Shown: positions 8,555 to 17,874 of the stretch, piece by piece | Numbering within the stretch: the first letter of the stretch is position 1 | How the letters are laid out: every line of letters begins with the position of its first letter | Assembly: GCA_965212005.1 (NCBI GenBank) | Contig: OZ243038.1 | Span: 1,178,001-1,242,000, forward strand | DNA: 64,000 nucleotides | Origin: G965212005 sp965212005 | GTDB taxonomy: Bacteria; Pseudomonadota; Gammaproteobacteria; Porifericomitales; Porifericomitaceae | Reading direction: 5' to 3' | Notes under the pieces: generated by a model | Seen by the model: only the letters and a program-made list of their open reading frames with translations | Told to the model about the DNA's origin: nothing | Database searches by the model: none | Position numbers and translations under genes: made by a program

Positions 8555-11155
8555 ATGCACAGCGCACAGATTCGAGAACGCTTTCTGACGTTTTTTGAGG
8601 AACGCAGTCACGAGCGGGTACCCTCTTCTTCCCTGGTGCCTCGCGGCGACAGTACCCTGTTGTTCACCAATGCGGGCATGGTGCAATTCAAGGACGTTTT
8701 CCTCGGTCTTAAGCAGCGCGCCCACAACCGGGCCGTCAGTTGCCAGCGCTGCGTGCGAGCCGGTGGCAAGCACAACGACTTGGACAATGTGGGCTACACG
8801 GCGCGACACCACACTTTCTTTGAAATGCTGGGCAACTTCAGCTTTGGCGACTACTTTAAAGAAGAGGCAATCCGCTATGCCTGGGAATTTCTCACCAACG
8901 TTTTATCCATTCCCGAAGACCGTTTATGGGTGAGCGTATATCATAAAGACGAGCAGGCGGCGCAGTTCTGGCTGCGTGACGTCGGCATCGACGCGCGGCG
9001 TCTATGCCGCTGCAATGAGGAGGAAAACTTCTGGTCCATGGGAAACACCGGCCCGTGCGGACCATGCACCGAGATATACTATGACCACGGCGCGGATCTG
9101 AAGGGGAACCCACCGGGAGAAACATATAAAGGGGAGCGCTACGTTGAAATTTGGAACTTGGTATTCACCCAATTCAACCGCACCATGGAAGGCAAACTCG
9201 AGACGATCCCGCGAACTTCGGTAGACACTGGCATGGGGCTGGAACGCATCTGCGCGGTGATGCAGGGGGTGCACGACAATTACGAAACGGACCTGTTCCA
9301 GCCGCTGATCAAGGCTATCCACTCGCTGCTGGAGCGCGGCGCTGACGCGAACCGGACCGGCGTGCGCACCATAGCCGATCATATCCGTTCATCCGCTTTT
9401 CTCATTGCCGACGGCGTCATCCCCTCCAACGAGGGACGCGGCTACGTGCTGCGCCGGATCATACGGCGTGCCGTGCGCCACGGCAGCCAATTGGGCATGC
9501 AGGAACCGTTCTTTCATCTTCTAGTGGACCCGTTGACGCGGCTTATGGGAAGCGCTTATCCGCACTTGCTGCAAAGTGGCGCCCGGGTACACGAGGTATT
9601 GCTGCAGGAAGAGGAGCGCTTTCGCGAAACCCTGGAGCAGGGCTTGCGCCACCTGGAACAGGCGCTGGCTGCGCCGACGGCCGGATCGATTCCAGGCGAG
9701 ACGGTGTTTCGCCTCTATGACACCTACGGGTTCCCGGCAGACTTAACCGCCGACATTGCCCGCGAGCGCGGCCTGAAGTTGGACATGCAGGGCTTTGATC
9801 ACGCGATGGAACAGCAGCGCAGCCGGGGCCGCCGCGCCAGCCGCTTTGAGGTGAAGGATCAATTGCCGGACTGCGCCGTGGAGACTGAATTTCAAGGCTA
9901 CCAAAGCCTGGTCGGCGAGAGCGAAGTGGGCACCTTATACCACGATGGTCGGGAGGCAACGGAACTGCAGGAAGGCGAGCGCGGCATAGTGGTGCTGCAA
10001 CATACCCCGTTTTATGCCGAGTCCGGCGGGCAGATCGGTGATCGGGGGCAATTACTGGCGCAGGGAATACACTTCCAGGTTGCAGATACCCTGTCGCACC
10101 AAAGCGCCTACCTGCACGTTGGGGTATTGGAGCAGGGCCGGCTGCGCCTCGGGCAGCCGATCACCGCCCGGGTAGATCCTGAGCATCGCGCCGACGTCAC
10201 GCGCAATCATTCCGCCACGCATCTGCTGAACGCCGCGCTGCGGCTGCTGCTCGGTGCACAAGTGACGCAGCAGGGAGCACATGTCTCCGCCGATCGACTG
10301 CGCTTCGATTTCGCTCATTCCCGACCGCTCAGCGCCGCTGAAATAGAGTTGATCGAGGAGCGGGTCAACGCGGCGATCCTGGACAACGTGGAGACCCAAA
10401 TCCGGCACATGCCGCTGCAGCAGGCGCTCCATTCAGGAGCACTGTCGCTGGACAGCGAAAAATACACGGATCCGGTCCGGGTACTCGATATCGGCGGCGA
10501 TTTTTCGCGGGAGCTGTGCGGCGGCACCCACGTGCGCCGCAGCGGAGACATCGGCCTGTTCAAGATCACGTCGCAGAGCGCCATCGCGGCCGGGGTGCGC
10601 CGTCTTGAAGCAATCACCGGACGTGGCGCCTTAGCCTGGGCAGCGGCGGTCGAGCGCAGCCTGCAGGCCCTGTCACGGCTGTTGGGCGCTCAGCGCAGCG
10701 CACTGGAACCGCAGACACGGCGGCTGCTGAAGCGCAACCGCGATCTGGAGAACCAGCTTGAAGAGTTGCGCCAACGCCTGGCGCATAACGTCAGCGATGC
10801 GCTGAGCCGTTCCGCGCAACAGATCGGAGGCCTTAAGGTCATCGCCAGCGAGCTGAAGGAAGCCGATCCCAAGATCCTGCGCCAAACCGCAGAGCGGCTC
10901 AGGGACAGTCTGGAAAACGCGGTGCTGGTGCTGGCCTGCGTGACAGACGGCAAGATCAGCCTGGTAGCCGGTGTAAGCCATGATACAACCGGGCGCATTC
11001 CGGCCAGCGAACTGGTGAAATTTGTTGCCGCTCAAGTCGGCGGGCGAGGCGGGGGACAGGCAGACCTGGCCCAGGCCGGCGGCAACAATCCCACCGCCCT
11101 GCCGGCCGCCCTGGCCAGCGTCGCGGGCTGGATACAAGATCGGCTGGCAAGCTGA
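8555..11155 (+). CDS. alaS: Alanyl-tRNA synthetase
   Basis: Charges tRNA-Ala and clears mischarged Ser/Gly. The 866-residue protein has the class II core (FFEERSHERVPSSSLVP near the start, NTGPCGPCTEIYYDHG, GMGLERI), then the editing domain with zinc ligands in HSATHLL and CGGTHV, and the C-terminal oligomerisation region with GRGGGQADLAQAGG. Full length and intact. The order recA-recX-alaS-lysC-csrA is the standard gammaproteobacterial arrangement, so this block has not been disturbed. Confidence 0.98.
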   Translation: MHSAQIRERFLTFFEERSHERVPSSSLVPRGDSTLLFTNAGMVQFKDVFLGLKQRAHNRAVSCQRCVRAGGKHNDLDNVGYTARHHTFFEMLGNFSFGDYFKEEAIRYAWEFLTNVLSIPEDRLWVSVYHKDEQAAQFWLRDVGIDARRLCRCNEEENFWSMGNTGPCGPCTEIYYDHGADLKGNPPGETYKGERYVEIWNLVFTQFNRTMEGKLETIPRTSVDTGMGLERICAVMQGVHDNYETDLFQPLIKAIHSLLERGADANRTGVRTIADHIRSSAFLIADGVIPSNEGRGYVLRRIIRRAVRHGSQLGMQEPFFHLLVDPLTRLMGSAYPHLLQSGARVHEVLLQEEERFRETLEQGLRHLEQALAAPTAGSIPGETVFRLYDTYGFPADLTADIARERGLKLDMQGFDHAMEQQRSRGRRASRFEVKDQLPDCAVETEFQGYQSLVGESEVGTLYHDGREATELQEGERGIVVLQHTPFYAESGGQIGDRGQLLAQGIHFQVADTLSHQSAYLHVGVLEQGRLRLGQPITARVDPEHRADVTRNHSATHLLNAALRLLLGAQVTQQGAHVSADRLRFDFAHSRPLSAAEIELIEERVNAAILDNVETQIRHMPLQQALHSGALSLDSEKYTDPVRVLDIGGDFSRELCGGTHVRRSGDIGLFKITSQSAIAAGVRRLEAITGRGALAWAAAVERSLQALSRLLGAQRSALEPQTRRLLKRNRDLENQLEELRQRLAHNVSDALSRSAQQIGGLKVIASELKEADPKILRQTAERLRDSLENAVLVLACVTDGKISLVAGVSHDTTGRIPASELVKFVAAQVGGRGGGQADLAQAGGNNPTALPAALASVAGWIQDRLAS

Positions 11156-11390
11156 CCGGCCAGCGACCAGTCCCTCAGAAGCACCGATTGCAGCGCATCC
11201 GATCCTATGCCTTGGCGGTTCCGTTGAAGCTCCCTTATTCCGTCGTGCGGCATCAGGCCGCGGCTGATCTTTCTGCCGTTACCGGACTTGCCGGACGCAG
11301 GGATTGGCTTGGGGTCGCGGGCAAAAATCCGGCGCGCCGTGTCTCCGTTATCCGAAAGCGAATCAGGGCCGCGATCGCGGTTCGGCACGC

Positions 11391-12638
11391 ATGAGCCTGC
11401 AAGTGCATAAATACGGTGGCACCTCGGTTGCCAATGCAGACTGCATTCGAGCCGTTGCAGGTAAAATTGCCACCGCCTGCGAACAGGGCGATCAAATCAT
11501 CGTGGTTGTCTCGGCCATGGCCGATGACACCGACCAGCTAATCAGCTTGTCCCGCCAGGTATCGACCCGCCCGCACCCGCGCGAGTTGGACGTACTGCTG
11601 GCCACCGGTGAGCAGATCACGATTGCCTTGCTCAGCATGGCGCTGCAGGACCTGGGACACAAGGCCCGCTCCTACACCGGCACGCAAGCGCGCATCCGCA
11701 CTGACCAGGCGCATAACCGGGCCCGCATCCGCGACATTGACACCCGCCATCTGCGAAACGAGCTGGAACGGAGCCCGATCGTGATTATCGCCGGATCCCA
11801 GGGCGTTGACGAGCAGGGCAACATCACCACCCTGGGGCGCGGCGGATCAGACACCACCGCGGTGGCCCTGGCGGCGGCCCTGGATGTCAGCGAATGCCGC
11901 ATCTACACGGACGTGGACGGCGTCTATAATGCGGACCCGCGCCTGGTGCCTGGGGCGCAGCGCATCAGGCAAATCGCCCACGAGGAGATGCTGGAGATGG
12001 CCAGCCTGGGAGCCAAAGTGCTGCGGAACCGGGCCGTGGAGTTTGCAAGCAAGTATAATATAGCCCTGCGGGTGCTTTCCTCTTTCGAGGAGGGCGTCGG
12101 CACCTTGATCACAACGGAAGACAAGTGCATGGAACAGCCGTATATCTCTGCAATCACCCATAACCGGGACGAAGCCAAGCTGACCCTGCTCGGAGTGCCT
12201 GACAAGCCTGGCATTGCCTATGAGATCCTGGGGCCGGTGGCCAAAGCCGGCATTGAGGTGGACATGATCATTCAGAACATCAGCGAAAACAAGACCACCG
12301 ATTTTACTTTCACGGTACATCGCCGCGACTACAAAGAGACGACGCGTATCCTGAAAGACGTGGCCAACTCGCTGAACGCAAGCGACCTAATCGGCAACGA
12401 ACGCATCGCGAAGATATCGATCGTTGGGCTTGGAATGCGATCACACGCCGGCATCGCCAGCAAGATGTTCCAAATCCTGGGCAAGCAACAAATCAACATC
12501 ATGATGATATCGACTTCCGAGATTAAAATCTCGGTAGTGGTGGAGGAAACGCACTTGGAGAAAGGCGTACGGGCGCTGCACAGTGCTTTTGCACTGGACC
12601 GCCAGCCGATGAAAGAAAACGCGCAGGCCATAGCCTGA
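11391..12638 (+). CDS. lysC: Aspartate kinase
   Basis: Phosphorylates aspartate, the first step to lysine, threonine and methionine. Starting at the ATG at 11391 gives 415 residues and places the conserved KYGGTSV at residue 6; the open frame extends further upstream but without similarity. The kinase domain includes GRGGSDTTAVALAAAL. The C-terminal half holds two ACT domains (LTLLGVPDKPGIAYEILGPV, and ISIVGLGMRSHAGIASKMFQ), expected for feedback control by lysine and/or threonine. Monofunctional, as homoserine dehydrogenase is not fused. Confidence 0.96.
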   Translation: MSLQVHKYGGTSVANADCIRAVAGKIATACEQGDQIIVVVSAMADDTDQLISLSRQVSTRPHPRELDVLLATGEQITIALLSMALQDLGHKARSYTGTQARIRTDQAHNRARIRDIDTRHLRNELERSPIVIIAGSQGVDEQGNITTLGRGGSDTTAVALAAALDVSECRIYTDVDGVYNADPRLVPGAQRIRQIAHEEMLEMASLGAKVLRNRAVEFASKYNIALRVLSSFEEGVGTLITTEDKCMEQPYISAITHNRDEAKLTLLGVPDKPGIAYEILGPVAKAGIEVDMIIQNISENKTTDFTFTVHRRDYKETTRILKDVANSLNASDLIGNERIAKISIVGLGMRSHAGIASKMFQILGKQQINIMMISTSEIKISVVVEETHLEKGVRALHSAFALDRQPMKENAQAIA

Positions 12639-12693
12639 CGCGACGGTAGAATCCACTCATGCTTTCGCTTATCTAAGGAGATGGAAATCTGGC

Positions 12694-12876
12694 ATGTTGA
12701 TCCTGACTAGAAGAGTAGGGGAATCCCTGATGATCGGAAATGAAATCTGCGTTACCGTGCTTGGCTTACGCGGCAATCAAGTGCGTCTGGGTGTGACTGC
12801 CCCGCGCGACGTGTCCGTGCACCGTCAAGAAATATTCGATCGGATACACACCTCCGACTCCGACAACGAAGAATAA
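12694..12876 (+). CDS. csrA: Carbon storage regulator CsrA
   Basis: A 60-residue RNA-binding dimer that represses or activates translation by binding GGA motifs in leaders. The sequence MLILTRRVGESLMIG is the near-invariant N-terminus, and VRLGVTAPRDVSVHRQEIF matches the RNA-binding strand and helix. A strong ribosome site (AAGGAG) lies 15 bases before the ATG. Located 55 bp after lysC, as in most gammaproteobacteria. The tRNA-Ser gene often found after csrA was looked for and not found. Confidence 0.97.
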   Translation: MLILTRRVGESLMIGNEICVTVLGLRGNQVRLGVTAPRDVSVHRQEIFDRIHTSDSDNEE

Positions 12877-13249
12877 AGTAGAGGCGGAGCCGGCGGGACC
12901 GTTCCATGGCCGCGGCAGCTTGCCGCGTTAGTGTCTCCTGCGCAGCCCATGCCGCTTGATTGCATGGTCCGTCCCTGCCTGCCGTTCGCGACGGAATGAT
13001 CCCCGGCTTGCCTGGAAAGCACATGCCATGTGCTTGCCGGCATACATCAGAGCGCCGAGGTGGCAAGACTGAATAATGCACGGGGGCGCGCCTCCCGCAT
13101 GGACCGTACCAATGGGATAAATCCGTTCCCAGGGCCGGGGCCCGGCCTTGGGTGAATATGCGCCGCATTGAGCCGAACAGGTAACGGCCAAAGCGCTCCA
13201 GCAGAAGCGCCGTGCATCTGCCCTGCCCTGCAGCAGCGCCGTTTGCAGG
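12877..13249. other. Intergenic region between csrA and tatC with two hairpins
   Basis: About 370 bases between convergent genes. It holds a perfect 7-bp hairpin (CGCGGCA-GCT-TGCCGCG at 12911-12927), possibly terminating csrA transcripts though no U-run follows, and a perfect 8-bp palindrome around a single C (AGCACATG-C-CATGTGCT at 13018-13034). No gene is recognised. Confidence 0.45.
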
Positions 13250-14077
13250 CTACGTGTCTTCTTCCGAATCCGGACGAGACCGATGGATCCGCGGCTCATC
13301 CGGGTTCGTTCCCTCTGTGTCCCTGGACCGGGCCGGAAAATGTGTCGCCAACAGCAGGCCAATCTCAAACAACAGCCAAATCGGCAGCGCCAGCATCAGT
13401 TGAGAGATGATGTCCGGGGGCGTGAGCAGCATACCGCAGATGAAGGCAGCCAGGATCAGTAACGCCCGCTGACGGCGCAAGGTATCCGCGCTGACTATCC
13501 CCATGCGCACGACCAGGAAAGCGGCGATCGGCACTTCGAAGGAAAACCCGAACGCCAGGAACATCTTGCTGCAAAAACTTAAGTAATGATTAATGTCGGT
13601 CATTATGGTAATGCCCTGCGGCGCCGCCAAGCTAAGAAAAGCAAACAACAACGGCAGCACCAGGAAGTAAGAGAACGCTACTCCAACGTAGAAAAGAATG
13701 GTGCTGCTCAGTACCAGTGGCAAAACCAGGAGCTGCTCCCGCCGGTACAAGCCAGGGGCAATGAAAGCCCAACCCTGGTAAAGCAAGTAAGGGACGCAAA
13801 TAAAAATGGAAACCAGCAGCGTCAGCTTAAGCGGCGTAACAAACGGGGAGGTCACCTCGGTAGCAATCATGGTGGTGCCGGCTGGCATGCGCTCCATCAG
13901 GGGAGCGGCAAATACCGAGTAAATGTCGCTGGAAAACCAACACAGCGAGGCAAATACCAGCAAAACGCTAAGTACCGCACGCAACAGGCGATCACGCAGC
14001 TCGCCCAAATGCGACAGAAAGGACTGCGGCGGCTCCCCGGCGGCGACCGGATCTGAATCCTTCTCAGGAGAACTCAA
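13250..14077 (-). CDS. tatC: Sec-independent protein translocase TatC
   Basis: Inner-membrane receptor that binds the twin-arginine signal of folded exported proteins. The 275-residue protein starts with the typical FLSHLGELRDRLLRA cytoplasmic segment, followed by six hydrophobic helices and the conserved FEVPI, then TPPDIISQ before the last helices. The C-terminal tail is charged. It follows tatA by 67 bp on the same strand; no tatB lies between them although the usual order is tatA-tatB-tatC. Confidence 0.95.
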   Translation of the reverse strand: MSSPEKDSDPVAAGEPPQSFLSHLGELRDRLLRAVLSVLLVFASLCWFSSDIYSVFAAPLMERMPAGTTMIATEVTSPFVTPLKLTLLVSIFICVPYLLYQGWAFIAPGLYRREQLLVLPLVLSSTILFYVGVAFSYFLVLPLLFAFLSLAAPQGITIMTDINHYLSFCSKMFLAFGFSFEVPIAAFLVVRMGIVSADTLRRQRALLILAAFICGMLLTPPDIISQLMLALPIWLLFEIGLLLATHFPARSRDTEGTNPDEPRIHRSRPDSEEDT

Positions 14078-14144
14078 GCGGGATCAGTGCCGCACCCAGA
14101 CCCGACAGTCCGGCAAAGCGCTCATCGGCAAGTGGATGAAGGGC

Positions 14145-14366
14145 TCAGGAAGTCTTGCTGGTGTCGCCGGACGGCTCCCCGGACTGTTCTCCGACCGGCG
14201 TTGCATCGGCTGAGGCAGCCGCCGCCTTCTCCTCGTCGCTCACAGCCTTGCGGAATCCGCGCACTGCGCCACCCAGGTCCGATCCCATGCTGCGCAATTT
14301 CCTGGTGCCGAAAATCAACGCCGCGATGAGCAGCACGACTATAAGCTCTGGCATACCGAAATTCAT
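14145..14366 (-). CDS. tatA: Twin-arginine translocase subunit TatA
   Basis: 73-residue pore-forming subunit: one N-terminal helix (PELIVVLLIAALIFG), the hinge FGTRKLRSMGSDLGGAVRGF, then an acidic, low-complexity tail. The FGxxKLxxxGxxLG motif and the phrase GSDLGGAV-GF are TatA-type rather than TatB-type. It is downstream of hisIE and upstream of tatC. With no tatB in the cluster it might serve both roles, as in minimal TatAC systems of some bacteria, or tatB may be elsewhere. Confidence 0.93.
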   Translation of the reverse strand: MNFGMPELIVVLLIAALIFGTRKLRSMGSDLGGAVRGFRKAVSDEEKAAAASADATPVGEQSGEPSGDTSKTS

Positions 14367-14432
14367 GTATAGAGTCCCTTTAAACTTCTCTAATGCTCAT
14401 TATAGCGGATCTCCGCGGCAGGCGGGCGTAAA

Positions 14433-15167
14433 TCACCGCATTTGGGCTGCGTCAAGGCGGCGATTGAGGCGGGATTCAAGTTCTTCCAGCACCTGGGCCG
14501 GGGTCAGGCCCTGCTGTACCAGCAAAACCATGCTGTGAAACCATAGATCGGCGGTTTCATGGATCAGCGCCGAGGGCGGACCGCTTTTGGCGGCGATGAT
14601 GGTCTCGGTCGCCTCTTCCCCCACTTTCTGCAAAATCGAGTCCAGGCCGGATCGGTACAGTGACGCCACGTAGGAAGAAGACGGATCCGCCTTCAAGCGT
14701 TGTTGCAAAACCGCCGTCAACCGCTCCAGGATGCCGTCTGTGTCCAACCCTGGCGCGGTCTCAGCCGGCGCCGGTGCCGGTGCCGGTGCTCCAGCCCGGG
14801 GAAGCCGGTCCGTAGTGGTCTCGACACGCTGCCAGCCCCGCTTATCGAGACGCCGGTGGAAACAGGACATTTGGCCGGTATGACAAGCCACGCCCTGCTG
14901 CGCCACGCGCAACAATAACGCATCGTCGTCGCAGTCCAGCCAGATCTCATGGACCTTCTGCCAATGTCCCGAGGTCTCCCCCTTACGCCAGATCTGCCGG
15001 CGCGAGCGCGACCAGTAGGTGGCATAGCCTTCCTCAAAAGTAAGCCGCAGGGAAGCCCGGTTCATCCAGGCCAGGGTCAACACGGAACCGCTGTCCCGTT
15101 CCTGCGCGACAGCGGGCACTAACCCATCGGGGGTCCAGTGCACCTGGTCCAGCCATGCCTCCTTCAT
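14433..15167 (-). CDS. hisIE: Bifunctional phosphoribosyl-AMP cyclohydrolase / phosphoribosyl-ATP pyrophosphatase HisIE
   Basis: Catalyses steps 2 and 3 of histidine synthesis. Residues 1-125 are the HisI domain, with LTLAWMNRASL, the SRSRRQIWRKGETSGHWQ substrate/zinc region, DCDDDALL, and CHTGQMSCFHR. An Ala/Pro/Gly-rich linker (about 126-142) leads to the HisE MazG-like helical domain with SYVASLYRSG and KVGEEATETIIAAK. Fusion length (244) is normal. Its start overlaps the hisF stop by 4 bp. It is the last his gene before tatA. Confidence 0.95.
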   Translation of the reverse strand: MKEAWLDQVHWTPDGLVPAVAQERDSGSVLTLAWMNRASLRLTFEEGYATYWSRSRRQIWRKGETSGHWQKVHEIWLDCDDDALLLRVAQQGVACHTGQMSCFHRRLDKRGWQRVETTTDRLPRAGAPAPAPAPAETAPGLDTDGILERLTAVLQQRLKADPSSSYVASLYRSGLDSILQKVGEEATETIIAAKSGPPSALIHETADLWFHSMVLLVQQGLTPAQVLEELESRLNRRLDAAQMR

Positions 15168-15943
15168 ATGGCTTCCCGGACTTCGATACCTTGAGCAGCC
15201 ATCAACTGCTTGGCCTCACCGACCGTGTGCCGGTTGAAATGGAAAATGCTGGCGGCCAGCACGGCATCTGCCTGTCCCTGTAAGACCCCTTCGATCAAAT
15301 GCTCCAACTGACCGACCCCGCCGGAAGCGATCACGGGCACGGTTGTGCTCTCGCTTATCCTGCGGGTCAGTTCCAGGTCAAAACCCAGTCCGGTTCCGTC
15401 TCGATCCATGCTGGTCAGCAGGATTTCGCCGGCTCCCTGCCCGGTCGTCATGCGCTGCGCCCATTCGACCGCGTTAATCCCGGTTGCCCGCCGCCCACCG
15501 TGGGTATATACCTCCCAGCGCGCGGGCGAAGCGCCGGGCACGCGCCGGGCATCGATGGCGATTACGATGCACTGGGCGCCAAAACGACGCGACAAATTGC
15601 CAATCAGCCCGGGGGAGCGCACGGCCGCGGTATTGACGCTGACTTTGTCCGCACCCGCGTTGAGCAACTGCCGCACGTCATCGCTGCTGCGCACACCGCC
15701 GCCTACCGTCAGCGGAATGAAGATCTGGGAAGCTACCCGCTCAACTGCACGGGCCATCGTTCCGCGGCCCTCATTACTTGCGGTAATATCCAGAAACATC
15801 AACTCGTCAGCCCCCTGTTCATCGTAGCTGTGGGCGTTCTGCACCGGATCGCCTGCGTCGCGGATATCGTTAAATCGAACTCCTTTTACCACGCGACCAG
15901 CGGCTACGTCCAAGCAGGGAATGACTCGAATCGCCGGGCTCAC
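15164..15943 (-). CDS. hisF: Imidazole glycerol phosphate synthase cyclase subunit
   Basis: TIM-barrel cyclase that makes IGP and AICAR, using ammonia from HisH. The most likely start is the GTG at 15943, which overlaps the hisA stop (GTGA); longer frames would run into hisA. The sequence begins SPAIRVIPCLDVAAGRVVKG with the catalytic Asp in CLDV, and has VIAIDAR with the second catalytic Asp, TVGGGVRS, and ASGGVG. About 259 residues, normal. hisH is not in the window. Confidence 0.96.
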   Translation of the reverse strand: MSPAIRVIPCLDVAAGRVVKGVRFNDIRDAGDPVQNAHSYDEQGADELMFLDITASNEGRGTMARAVERVASQIFIPLTVGGGVRSSDDVRQLLNAGADKVSVNTAAVRSPGLIGNLSRRFGAQCIVIAIDARRVPGASPARWEVYTHGGRRATGINAVEWAQRMTTGQGAGEILLTSMDRDGTGLGFDLELTRRISESTTVPVIASGGVGQLEHLIEGVLQGQADAVLAASIFHFNRHTVGEAKQLMAAQGIEVREAI

Positions 15944-16701
15944 GAGGCGATGCCGTCTTGCGAACACAGCTCATCCGCCAGCTTTTGCGCCTGGGCGAAA
16001 TCCAAGGTGCCCTCGTACAGGGCTTTGCCTGCCACTACGCCGGCAATGCCCTCACTTGCCACTTCGCACAGGGCCCGCACTTCGTCCAACCCGGTCAAAC
16101 CGCCGGCAGCGATCACCGGCACGTTAAGCTCCCGGGAAAGCTCCACGGTCGCCTCAATATTGAGGCCGGTCAGCATTCCATCCCGGCTAACGTCAGTAAA
16201 AATCAGCGAGGACACTCCGTCTGCCTCAAAGGAGGACGCCAAGTCGGAAACGGAATGGTGGGATAGTTTGGACCAGCCTTCGGTCACCAGCTTGCCGTTC
16301 TTTACGTCCAAAGAGACAATAATGTGCCCGGGGAACTCGATACAAACGTCGGAAATGAAATGAGGCGTACTGATCGCGCGCGAACCCAGGATGACAAAGC
16401 TCACGCCCGCGTTCAAATAATTCTGAATCACCTCTTCGCTGCGGATCCCGCCGCCTGCCTGCACAGGCACGTCCGGAAAGCTCCTGGTAACCTCGTAAAT
16501 AATGTCGGTATTGGCAGGACTGCCTTTCACGGCACCGTCCAGATCGATGATGTGCAGGCGCCGGGCTCCCGCTTCGATCCAGCGGGCCGCCACGGCCACC
16601 GGATCTTTCGAGTACACGACTTCCTGGTTCATGTCGCCCTGGCGCAAGCGCACACAATTCCCTCCCTTCAGATCAATGGCTGGAATGACTAACACCTGCA
16701 A
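15940..16701 (-). CDS. hisA: ProFAR isomerase HisA
   Basis: Isomerises ProFAR to PRFAR in histidine synthesis. 253 residues with the half-barrel repeats seen in the family: VIPAIDLKGGNCVRL (catalytic Asp in AIDL), VQAGGGIRS, VSLDVKNGKLVTEGW (the second catalytic Asp lies here), DVSRDGMLTG, and AAGGLTG. It is the first gene of the visible hisA-hisF-hisIE-tatA-tatC run; hisH, normally just upstream, is not there. Confidence 0.96.
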   Translation of the reverse strand: MQVLVIPAIDLKGGNCVRLRQGDMNQEVVYSKDPVAVAARWIEAGARRLHIIDLDGAVKGSPANTDIIYEVTRSFPDVPVQAGGGIRSEEVIQNYLNAGVSFVILGSRAISTPHFISDVCIEFPGHIIVSLDVKNGKLVTEGWSKLSHHSVSDLASSFEADGVSSLIFTDVSRDGMLTGLNIEATVELSRELNVPVIAAGGLTGLDEVRALCEVASEGIAGVVAGKALYEGTLDFAQAQKLADELCSQDGIAS

Positions 16702-17467
16702 CGCTCCTTCAACGGATCATGATTTGAAAAACGGATGAAGCGGACCCTTGCCGTATACTATCAATGGTAGCACACAGCGCAGGCAGCTCGCGCCACCATC
16801 ACTTCCTCGTTGGCCGGACCATCGAAAATCCTTTTCCATCAACAAAGTACTTCAATTTCGCCGCGAATTGCAACGGTTCATGGAAAAGACTACATATCCA
16901 GTTTTCTTGTTATTGTCAATAAGAATGGACTTAAAAAACGCGGCACTCGCAACCACCGCGACCGTGCGGCCCCTGGGCGGGGTCGCCGGCGGGGACATCC
17001 CTGCCTCTCAGCCTTTGAACCGGCCAAGGAGGCCTTGTCGCCTGACGCGACGCAGCCCGAACGAGGAGCAGAGGCAAAACACCGAGGTGAAGGCAGGGTA
17101 TACCTTGACCCACCCAAGCGCGGTGGATCGCTGCTTCCTGCGCGCCCGCTACGCGCTCAATGCCCTGGAGCGACACAAGTATCCAGGCGCAGGCACGGCA
17201 GGGTTTCCGGGGCACCCCACCGAGTGCGGGAGATCGATCCAGCGCTATCGGCACAGGCAGCGGAACTCACCCGGCGCCGGGCCGTCTGTGCACGCAGATG
17301 CCCGGCACCGGGGCGGGGGATCTGCCGGGAAATGAAACCGCGCACGATCAGTGCTGGTTCTGCGCCTGCATGTTTCGTGAACGGTCAAGCCCGTCTGCAC
17401 TTGTACTTGGCTTAGAATAAGGAGTATTTTGAGCGTGGGTCCGTTCTATGAAACAAGGGGGACAAAG
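16702..17467. other. Gene-poor region between hisA and the DUF2782 gene
   Basis: Between divergent hisA and the DUF2782 gene. It contains an AT-rich patch (16850-16940) probably carrying promoters, and then the degraded transposon-like fragment listed separately. Apart from that fragment I see no gene. Confidence 0.5.
16985..17200 (+). pseudogene. Decayed fragment of the orfB transposon-like gene
   Basis: Translations in two frames match the C-terminal part of the orfB protein found complete at 54240-56141. HPCLSAFEPAKEA resembles HPHTSMFEPEKEL in the complete copy, and, after a frameshift, VDRCFLRARYALNALER resembles VSRFFLQVRRMLSLFER. The same block is closer still to the fragment at 46.3-46.8 kb (VDRFFMKVRYALNPLDR). 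The copy is frameshifted, without start or stop of its own, and is clearly dead. Confidence 0.6.
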
Positions 17468-17812
17468 ATGAAATTTTGGCGAGAGACTGCGATTTGCACC
17501 TGTATGCTGCTGGCGCTGCCGGCGTTTGGGCAGGAGGAGGAAAACTTCGAGCCGGTGCCGGAACCGCCGGAAATTCCACCACCGCTCGAAAGCGGAACAA
17601 CGATCGAGCCGGACATCACCATCATCCGCAGGGAGGACACGACCTACGAAGAGTATCGCCTGAACGGCCACCTGTACATGGTCAAGATTATTCCGACGGT
17701 GGGAGCTCCTTACTACATGCTGGACGCGGATGGCGATGGAAACATGGAATCGCGAATGAATTCGCTCGAAAGTGACTTTGCGGTGCCGCAATGGGTGCTG
17801 TTTAGCTGGTAG
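17468..17812 (+). CDS. DUF2782 family exported protein
   Basis: 114-residue small protein of unknown function. From the ATG at 17468 it starts with a signal peptide (MKFWRETAICTCMLLALPAF, cleaved around AFG-QEE). It continues with an acidic Pro-rich stretch and the conserved core ITIIRREDTTYEEYRLNGHL, YMVKIIPTVGAPYYMLDADGD. The frame continues 13 codons upstream but the signal peptide fixes the start. Genes of this family usually sit next to the homoserine kinase gene, which follows 60 bp downstream here. Confidence 0.85.
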   Translation: MKFWRETAICTCMLLALPAFGQEEENFEPVPEPPEIPPPLESGTTIEPDITIIRREDTTYEEYRLNGHLYMVKIIPTVGAPYYMLDADGDGNMESRMNSLESDFAVPQWVLFSW

Positions 17813-17874
17813 ACCGCCCTCGGCTTTTGCAGGTCAGACCGCAGCTTCGCCCCAGTCCGCGCTTCCGTACCTAG

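Noticed and set aside
12877..13249. tRNA-Ser gene expected after csrA
   Set aside because: No acceptor stem, T-arm consensus or cloverleaf could be assembled on either strand.
15299..16363. 354-codon plus-strand frame across hisF/hisA
   Set aside because: Antisense shadow; hisF and hisA are unmistakable in their own frames.
17365..17400. GTGAACGG-like sequence resembling the inner part of the MITE inverted repeat
   Set aside because: Only a short partial match without a partner repeat or target duplication.
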